DNA of 64,000 bases from Micrasema longulum (Eukaryota > Arthropoda > Insecta > Trichoptera > Brachycentridae): positions 208,020 through 272,019 of the forward strand of contig JAGVSM010002893.1 in assembly GCA_022494885.1 (NCBI GenBank), in the 5' to 3' direction. A program made the position numbers and the translations under genes. Each line of letters opens with the position of its first letter. Position 1 is the stretch's first letter. Below the pieces are notes generated by a model. That model was not told the DNA's origin and did no database searches. It was given only the letters and a program-made list of their open reading frames with translations. This document shows, in pieces, positions 24,001-33,000 of this stretch.

Positions 24001-27000
24001 ACACGATGTCTCGTAATCGGCGACTTCGGTTTCTTCTGTAATTAAAAGATTTCACATATGTATATATTATACACTGTTTCTTTTACAAACCACTTATCAA
24101 ACGAGACTCTTATTTATGTAAATTTATTTTATTTTATTCAGTAAAATACAGTACTTTATATTTAAAACTAAAACATGGATTTTTCAATATAAAAAAACTA
24201 CTTAAGTTTTCATGAATTAAATCGAATAGTGATATATTATTAATAAATGTATCATTTGAGGCAATATAAAATGTTTTTAAATAAAACAATAGTAAAATGT
24301 ACTTATATGCCAGAATCATGATCATCATCAGTGGTGCATAAGGCAAAGGTAATTAGTAAACCAAATGCAGAATAGTTTGATTATCGATTATGTGATGGTA
24401 AAGTGATGAAACGCTAATGTAAGCAGTTCATAAACAATTAAATATAACAGTTCAATTTTATTTAAATCAATATTTCTCGATTTTCTATCAGAAATCGAAC
24501 CCAGGACCTTAATAATCGTTGGCGTACGAGCCAAACACTACACAACTAGGTGGACTTATCTTAACTCGTTTTTTTTTATTTGGGAGAGCAGCCTATTACA
24601 TTAATTTAACAAAACATTTTATTTTCTTTTTATTTAGATTCTGTTGTAAATGATAATATTTTTAACATCTTTTTAGAAGGGTGTCTGAGTCTTTTGTTTA
24701 AAGTTTATTGTATAATTTTAGCCCCTCGTTTATTAGTCACATTTGACCTGGTATCGTTTTTTAATATTTATTTTATTTTATTTAAAAATTCAACAAGGAT
24801 CCATAAAATACATACAATTCGTAAGTAAACATTGCTAACATTCTTTATATGTATCCTCAATTATAGAACTCCGCCATTATTCAAAAATTATATAAAATAA
24901 GCATGAAGCTTAATTAAATGAATTTAAGTAATAATAAAGATTAAGTTAAAAAAATATTATTAAGCTTGCGTTAAATAAATAAAATTGAGTTAACGATAAG
25001 AAAATATATTTTTTTAAAGAAAAGAAAGGAAAAAAAAAACATGAAAAAAGTAATAAAATAAACTAAAATTAATTTACATACACAAAAAAAAGATTAAACA
25101 TTTGATTTATGAAACTATTTATTAAATAATAACAGTAATATTTTTTTATAATCATTCGCTCTATCATGATAAATGTTAATGTTAACTTTTTTTCTATTTC
25201 GTTATAGAGTCTTAACATTTTTAAAAGAGGGTTAAAATGTGCCATATTGTTTGTAAAAATTGGAAAGTTAAAGGAATCAGGTGATTTCAGACACCTACGG
25301 GAACGTACAATGACACATTTTGAACACAAAACACTGAATCAACATTTTTTAAAATTATATTATACAAGTAGTCATATCTGTAATATGTTTCCTAGTTTTT
25401 AACTCTTCAATTTTAAAATACTCCAAGCGCTCTTCGTAACATTGAAGTGTTCAGCCCATATTTCACTTAAATGAAAAAGAACAAAGGATTTTTTTATGTA
25501 CTGTTTCAATTATATTTTTTTAAATCACATAATAAGGTGACCAAACAATACATCCGAATTCCATATTGCTACGTACAAGAGAATTATACAAACAAATTAT
25601 TGATGCTGCATTTTTAAGTGGCTTGGATATTTTGTGTATGAAGCCCAACATTTTTAAAGATTTGTCAACAATACAAAATTGTATGTGACACTGTTTTTTT
25701 ATTCTCGTATTGTGTTCTGGATCTATTTCACACTCAGAACTGTTTTCGTCACCCGCCTAAACTCAGAGAAAATAATTGTTTAATTTTACTGAGTTATTTG
25801 CAAATCTCAAATATAATAAATGTTGTCAAGTTGCGGAAGTTGTTGACCTCGCTCTTTCATGACATTGGTCGTAGGGAGTCAGAAAAGTTAATGCATGCTA
25901 CGGATTGGTTATTTTTACTGGATGTCGAAAATAAAATTTGAAAATAAAGAATAGTTTTAAAATATATAGATATTCAGATGGCAACCATGAAGTTTCGCAT
26001 TATAAATAATTTGTCAATGTTTTATGAATGTATGTATGTGTTTACGCATGGGTGTATGTACGTGTGTGTGAATGAACATGTGTGTGTGAATGTGCATGTG
26101 TTTATATGTGTATATATCGGTTGTCAGATGGCAGAAGGGACCATCTGTATTTTTTTTAAATGTTCAGGAGAGCTGAAATAAGACTTAATTTCATAACTTA
26201 AATCCACAAACATAAATATTTTCAAGTTACTTTTCAATGATAAAATACCATTCTAACTAATGCCGGTTTTTTTTCTTTTTTCCGTGTGTATTTACTGAAA
26301 CATTAATTTAAACTTTTGAAAATTAAAACACAAAAAAAATAATCAGATGGTCCCTTCTGCCATCTGACTACAGATATATATGTGTATATATGTGTATGTG
26401 TGTATGTATATGTATCAAAATGTGTTTGCAAGTAAGTTTATATTTTATTAGTTTGTGCTCTCTATTAATTTGTTAACTTTTATCATATATTATAATGTAA
26501 TTGCCTAGCTTGAAATGGGATATGTGGGTTCAACAAGGGTTTGTTGGCTGGGCAAAGTGAACGTTAGTTGTATTTTTGATGAATACGTGTAATGAAATAA
26601 ATAAAAAAATAAAATAAATTCTGGTATCTTCCATCTATTTTTTGGGTGAATTCCGGGACAGCCATGATACCTCAGTCAATATTTTTCCACATTGATTGAC
26701 TATGGGAGAATATCAATCTTAACCCAAGGTCTTACTGCTTATAACTTGAGGTCCGGTGCAACTTTTTATAAGTTGTCCAAATACCAAGCGAGTACATGAA
26801 CAAAAAATAATAACAGTATAAAAATACAATCACTCATAATCACTATACACAGCAATAGAAACTCGTAGGTGTGTATAATATTAAATATAAATACATAAAA
26901 ACATTGTCCTAAATAAATTAATGAATGTTTATTTTAATAATTATTTCAATTTTCAAACCGTTTTCTAAAATTCGTAAATAACCGCACAAAGACTTTCTTT

Positions 27001-30000
27001 CAAAAAGAGAAAAAAGTGTTCTTATAAATATTGTCCATTTAAATGTAGTTTTTTTTATTTTGACGAATATCACCGTATGAATGAATTTTTAAAATGCGGC
27101 TGTATGAAAATTGGCAGAATTATGAATGTTACACAGTTTTTCTTTTAGACGATTTTTTTGAGTGGACTTTCAAATTATAAACACATGGACTCGTCGAAGT
27201 TTAATAAATGAAGTTTATAGCAGAATACTAGTACAAGTTTTTCCTGTAATTTGAATGAGTTAATATAAAAAAAACGTTATATTTTTGCTCAGAAAAATTT
27301 CTCTTGTGGCCCCAAGAATATTTTTTATCATAGATGACCATATTTAGATTCCAAAATGGAAGTCATTTTCAGGAAAGGTGTACAAGTTTGGATTTTGCCT
27401 AAGGAAAGAGACCATTGCAGAAGACTGCAGCAAGATATTGCATAGATGTATATTGTATATACAATTAAGGGTGTTGTCCAGATGTTTATTGAAATATATG
27501 TTTATGCAACAATTTTTAACCTAAATTTTTACTATAACTTTTTTATCTCAACTCAAAACATGGCTTTTGGCCTTATAGAGTTAGGGACGCGTTATAATAT
27601 TTTTTTTAATATTTACAAAAATCAATATTTAAACGTATTTACATCATTTCTGGTCCCTATATGGAGAGGCTATTAATTGTAAAATACTCCTCCAGGTTTC
27701 CCGTTTTATTTTATTCACACAAATTTAGACTTTATTACTTAATTAAATATAACGCCTATTGGTTACCTTTAAGGAGACCAGAAAGGTTTCAAGGACCAAA
27801 AACTAGGTGAAATTTGAATGATGGTTGTGGGCGAACAAATTTTCTTTTTTGCAATTTTTTTTATACATTCTTGATGAATAAAACAAGCTTAGAAATTTCC
27901 AAAAACAATTATAATTGGGAGGTATATTTATATCTTAAGACGACTGCGCAACTCGCGAACTGCTTTCTTCTTGCCGCGATTCCGGGTGAACGAGTTGGAG
28001 AGTTTTTTTTATCTTCAAATTATTTTGTTGGTGAGATTTTTCTCTGTAGACTGAACCTCGATTTTATTAAAATTAAAGCAATGGCAGCCAAGAAATCAAA
28101 AATTTCGAAAAATTCCATTCAATTCGTGGTTAAAACGGTAATAAAAAAATATTTTTAAAAGCAGACATTAGTTTAGTTTATGACATACATTTTTATCTTC
28201 AATTTAAAAAAAAAACGCGTCAATATCTTTAGCCGTTCTTGAGTCAAAACTAGCGGAAAATGACGTTTTAAAAAAAACAGTCAAAGTTTTGGAACAGGAT
28301 TACGGTCACTCTGCTGGCCTTACGTTTTTGGCTCTCCCGATTTTGAACTCAATTTTGCGAATATTGAAGTATTTTTGGCGCAAAAAGTTTTTAAAATATT
28401 GTATTAACCGATTGCGTAATACACCAAACATATTTTTTTTCGAAATCTTCAACTTTTCTGGTCCTCTTAAACAATAAGAATTAAGTAAACTATCACCTTT
28501 GGCACATCCCGCTATGACAGTCCAAAAATATTGCACTAACTCTCTTCTTTTATTGCGAGAAAATAGGCTGTTTCTTTCCAGTTTTTCAAAAACTTCATCA
28601 AAATAACAATCCATGAACACATCCATTACCAAATAAAAACAAATTATTAATTCGAGGCTAGCAAACTTAATTTTCTCTTGAGAAAATCAGATTTTTTAAA
28701 GGAAAACGGTCTTCACTTATCAAGTATTGAGAACGGTTAAAATAGAAATAGTTGACATTTCTCTTTCAAAAGAATATTTTTCATTAATGATTTGAACTTT
28801 TAAGTTTAAATATTCCTATTGACATTTTATTTTGTTCCTCAACGTAATAATTTGAATATCTTCTAAGCAACTGTTAAATAGGAACTGACCTAAAAATTAC
28901 CGTAAACCCTTAAAGCTAAAGGTACCATTATTAAAAACGGTTGGTTTGAGTATTGAATGTATGGTGGTAAATACAAACGTAAAACTTAATCCCTTGTGTA
29001 TTTATTTACTCACATTGTCTCACCTAATGCTATTTGTAACATCAGGGCTGTGATTGCGAGTTATTTTTTAAGCGCTGTCAGTGTTCAGTGTATGAACATA
29101 TGTGATTGACCATTTAAATATTCTCATTTCTCATCAATTTCAATATATGAATAATAAATCTATGATCATCAATTCTGTTTGCTAAACTTCATAGTTCTAA
29201 CGCTCTTTTATACCTCCGTGAAAATTTTCAACGCTTATCAAATCATGGTTTACCTCTTTGTCCTTATTCTCAAAGCACTCTTTTATACCAATCCACAATT
29301 TGTCTTTCTTCTCTTACTCGTATAATGTCCATGCGGCTTGACTGTGGAATCTCTCCCATCCACTATTATAGATGTTACTGCAGTATCTCTGTTTAAACCA
29401 CGTCTGAAGAAACATATCATTTTTCTTCCGTAATTTCTCCTTTAATCCTCTTTCCTCTTTATTCCCTTTTCCCATTGAGTACATATCAATACAATTATTT
29501 ATATTTTTGTTTATCTTTAGCATTTTCATTTTCTATTGAATACGTTTTGCGACAATAATTACAAAAATAAAACTTTTACTTTATTGGTTGGTTGGAAGAA
29601 ATTGCCATTTGGCAATTAATATTTTGTACTAAAAGTTAAGTAAAAAATTATTCATTTTCTGAAATAGAGTAATATCTTTATCAGTCATAAGATGCAAAAA
29701 AAAATGGAGATGAACCGTTTGTTCGTTTTTTTCTAAATGTTATATTTGCGGTCACATTTATTTTCCAGTAAATTTACTTTTACATATAATATATATTATG
29801 TTCTCAACCATATCTCCAGAAGTCAAAATTTTCGATTCATCAAATCTACTAGGATTTTTTTTAGTGCCCTAATATCCAGAATGTGTAAATTAGTCAATGA
29901 CAAAGTTCAGTGCCACGGGAAATCGGATTTAAAAAAAGTTATCTTACGCGCGGTAAAAATAAGGGCATTAAATCATTATTTTGCGAAGTTTCTTGAAAAT

Positions 30001-33000
30001 GTATTAATTTTTTTTTTTCAAAACAGTTTCATGAAAACGAATTACTTTGAATGATGTCACATGTTCTTCCGAATCAACCAATTATATGGAGTTGTGATAG
30101 ATTTCCGGTTTTCGGAATATGACCAATCAGCAGATTTCGCAGATAAGAAGAAGAGAACTTAAGACGTCACAAGCAGAGTAATTTCAAAATTACAAAAATT
30201 AAAATAAATCATATATCATCGAAAACACTGTAAACATTTTTGATTTTTTTAATTTCACTAACAAAAATAGTCTATTTACAAATAAATAAAGAATTAAATA
30301 TACCTCTGAACCTTCTCATCCGTCGCACAATCTGGAGTTGTTTAGGATAGATCTTGCCAATTTTCGTAGATCTCTTCGGCACTAACACAATGTGAAATGA
30401 TAAAGGGTTGGCATTGCTTAGCTATAAATCTTACAAATACATTGTGTTTTTCAATATACTGCATATTTTAATATTAAAATCATGGTTCGTCATTGCTACA
30501 TGTAAACATATGTTTTATTTGTTCATTTTTGTTTACATATTCTGTTTATTCATGTAACTATTGCAATTTCATTTATTCATTTTTCTTACATTAAAAACAA
30601 TAAAAATCATGTGAGCTCACGGGGTTACCCGTGCCGAGGACACTTAATATTACACATTTTTTATTATAAATAAATAAATGTAGCATTTTGATTTGTCATT
30701 TGTAATGGTCAGCGCGTTTGCCTATTATGCAAGAGGTTTCGGAATTGATTCCCGACATGGTTGATATGAAATGTTTATTTAGAAAGGGTATTTTCACAAC
30801 AAAATATTTCATACTCCCTGGACTGGTAACTGAAGCTTAAGACTGATTATCTTACCTTCATGTAACAAAAATGATTAAGAAACACTGCGATTGGTGTACT
30901 AATGCAGTGCTTTATGCACCATTAGGTGCGGAAACTGAATGATGATGAAAAATAATCCATGTATCGCTATCGTGTGCATTAAGTTAATTTTAATATGTAC
31001 CTGAACAATTTTTAATATGTACCTAAACAATTTTAATATGTACCTGAAGAAATTTTAAAAGTACCTGAACAATTTTAATATGTACCTGAACAATTTTTAC
31101 ACATTGACCTAGAAATGGCTTTTCACTTCAATATTAATCAATCCATAGCTCTCTATATCGCATCAGCCCGAAAATTCTCTAAGTCTAAGAATAAAATAAT
31201 CAAATTGAGAAAAATCCACCATGTTGTGAAGTAGTTGGCGCGTTTGCCCACCATTTTTTAAGTTCTTGCGTTCAATTTCTGGCAGGTTAGACATGAAATA
31301 TTTATTTAAAAAAACTCTGGACTGGCACTTGAAGCGTAATACTGATTACCTAAACTTCAAGAAACAGATTATCGAAATTCACTGCATTCGGTTAGGTTAT
31401 ACCGTGCCATATGCACCACTAGGTGCGGAAAGAGAAATGATGGTGATAATGAAAATCTAAATTTTGTAGATTTAAAAGCCGTGAAAAACAATGATCTTTG
31501 AATAACAATAACAGATGATTTAAAATTATATATTTATTAGAACCTTTGTTTTACATATTTTTTTATTGAATTGATATGTAAATTAAAACGGTCATCATTT
31601 TTTTTTTGTAAACGTTTTATTTACAAAACAAATAATGCACAAAATTTTGAGTCCCTAAATGCGATCACGAAGTACTCGTAGTTATTTGTGATACATTTCA
31701 TCTACCCTTCGACAGTAAGAAGCCAGACATATATTTATTTTATAGAATGTTCCTTTTTGTATTATATTTCTACCAGTTTCATGTTTTAATTAAGTTTCAA
31801 TAAACAATAAAAAAAAACGCATTAAAATTTTTGTTTTCAATGGCAATTTTATATGGAAATATTCAATGTTATTTATTTTTTTTTAAATATAAATTTCATT
31901 TTTTTTACAAAACAACATGCAATATTAATGCAACGCTGAAGCTCCACTTATGATATCCTTCAATAATGATAATAATATTTGGCTGATTTATATTCGCTAG
32001 TTCACGAGTATTAAATTTTTTGATTTTAAATTTGAGGGTATGATAAACAAAAGAATTGCGCTTTCAACTCACTGGGATTGTTAATGATTGGCAAGTGTAA
32101 AGGTGATTGAATTTGTAATAAAAAAAAACATGCTGTAATAAAAAAAAACAAAATTACGATGATTTTGAATACTGTAAAACATGTTGAAGTAATGAGAAAA
32201 GATTCCAATTTCAGTTATACAGTTTTTGAACGAAAAAAAAAATTCATTTTGTTCCAGACAAACGGGTCAGTTACGGCAAAAGCACGATCTTGGAATCTAT
32301 TGTTTGGGCAGTTCCAGAGTTTAAAAAGTTTTCATCTGCCTGAATCAAATGCTGACCTTAGAATTGATTTTTTAAATTCAGTTTTGCTAATGCCTTTTTA
32401 TAATCTTGGAGCCATTGTTAATTATTTTTCCGTCTTATATTATTTAAAACCTTGTTTCGAAGTTTGACAAAACTGACAAATGAAAATGTATAAAAAATTT
32501 AATATTTTATAAACACACATTCAGAAAAACACATTGAATTACTTACTTCAACATCATCCCCCACTCTTTTGTCATCATTCCATGTTCGTTTCCTAGTTGA
32601 AGATCTTCCAGGCATCTCTGTAGGCTGCCATTCAGATTCGTGTCCCGTAGTTCTGACATGGACTCCCGACAAACAGTCAGCCATGGACGTCCAGGACGTC
32701 AAGAACTTGATGCCTTGTAAAACAGTCAAGCGTGGTTAAGTCTCTCGGGAGACATCCAAATTACTTGGCCAAGCTAACCGTATCGCCTTCTTCTTACCAT
32801 ACACACTTAAAATTCACTACTTGAAATAGTTAAATACTTCTTAAAACACATACCAGTGCAATGTGACGATATTGCAAGAGTGATAAAACCAGTTTTTGGT
32901 CTAACGATCATTAAAGTATCACCCTGATATTGATTTTTAAATAAATTGTATTAAAAAAAGGAGGAGTTCTGCGCATTAGATGCATATTTTAGATGGTGTA

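Noticed and set aside
28306..28632. 108-codon - strand open frame
   Set aside because: It runs across the end of an inverted-repeat element and overlaps another chance frame on the + strand; no domain is recognised.
32539..32660. - strand ATG frame ending in GAA|GTAAGT as a 5' exon of the ASB gene
   Set aside because: The phase does not match the next exon (which needs one base of a split codon), and the translation fits a LINE 'GHV.RM..GRP...W' tail.
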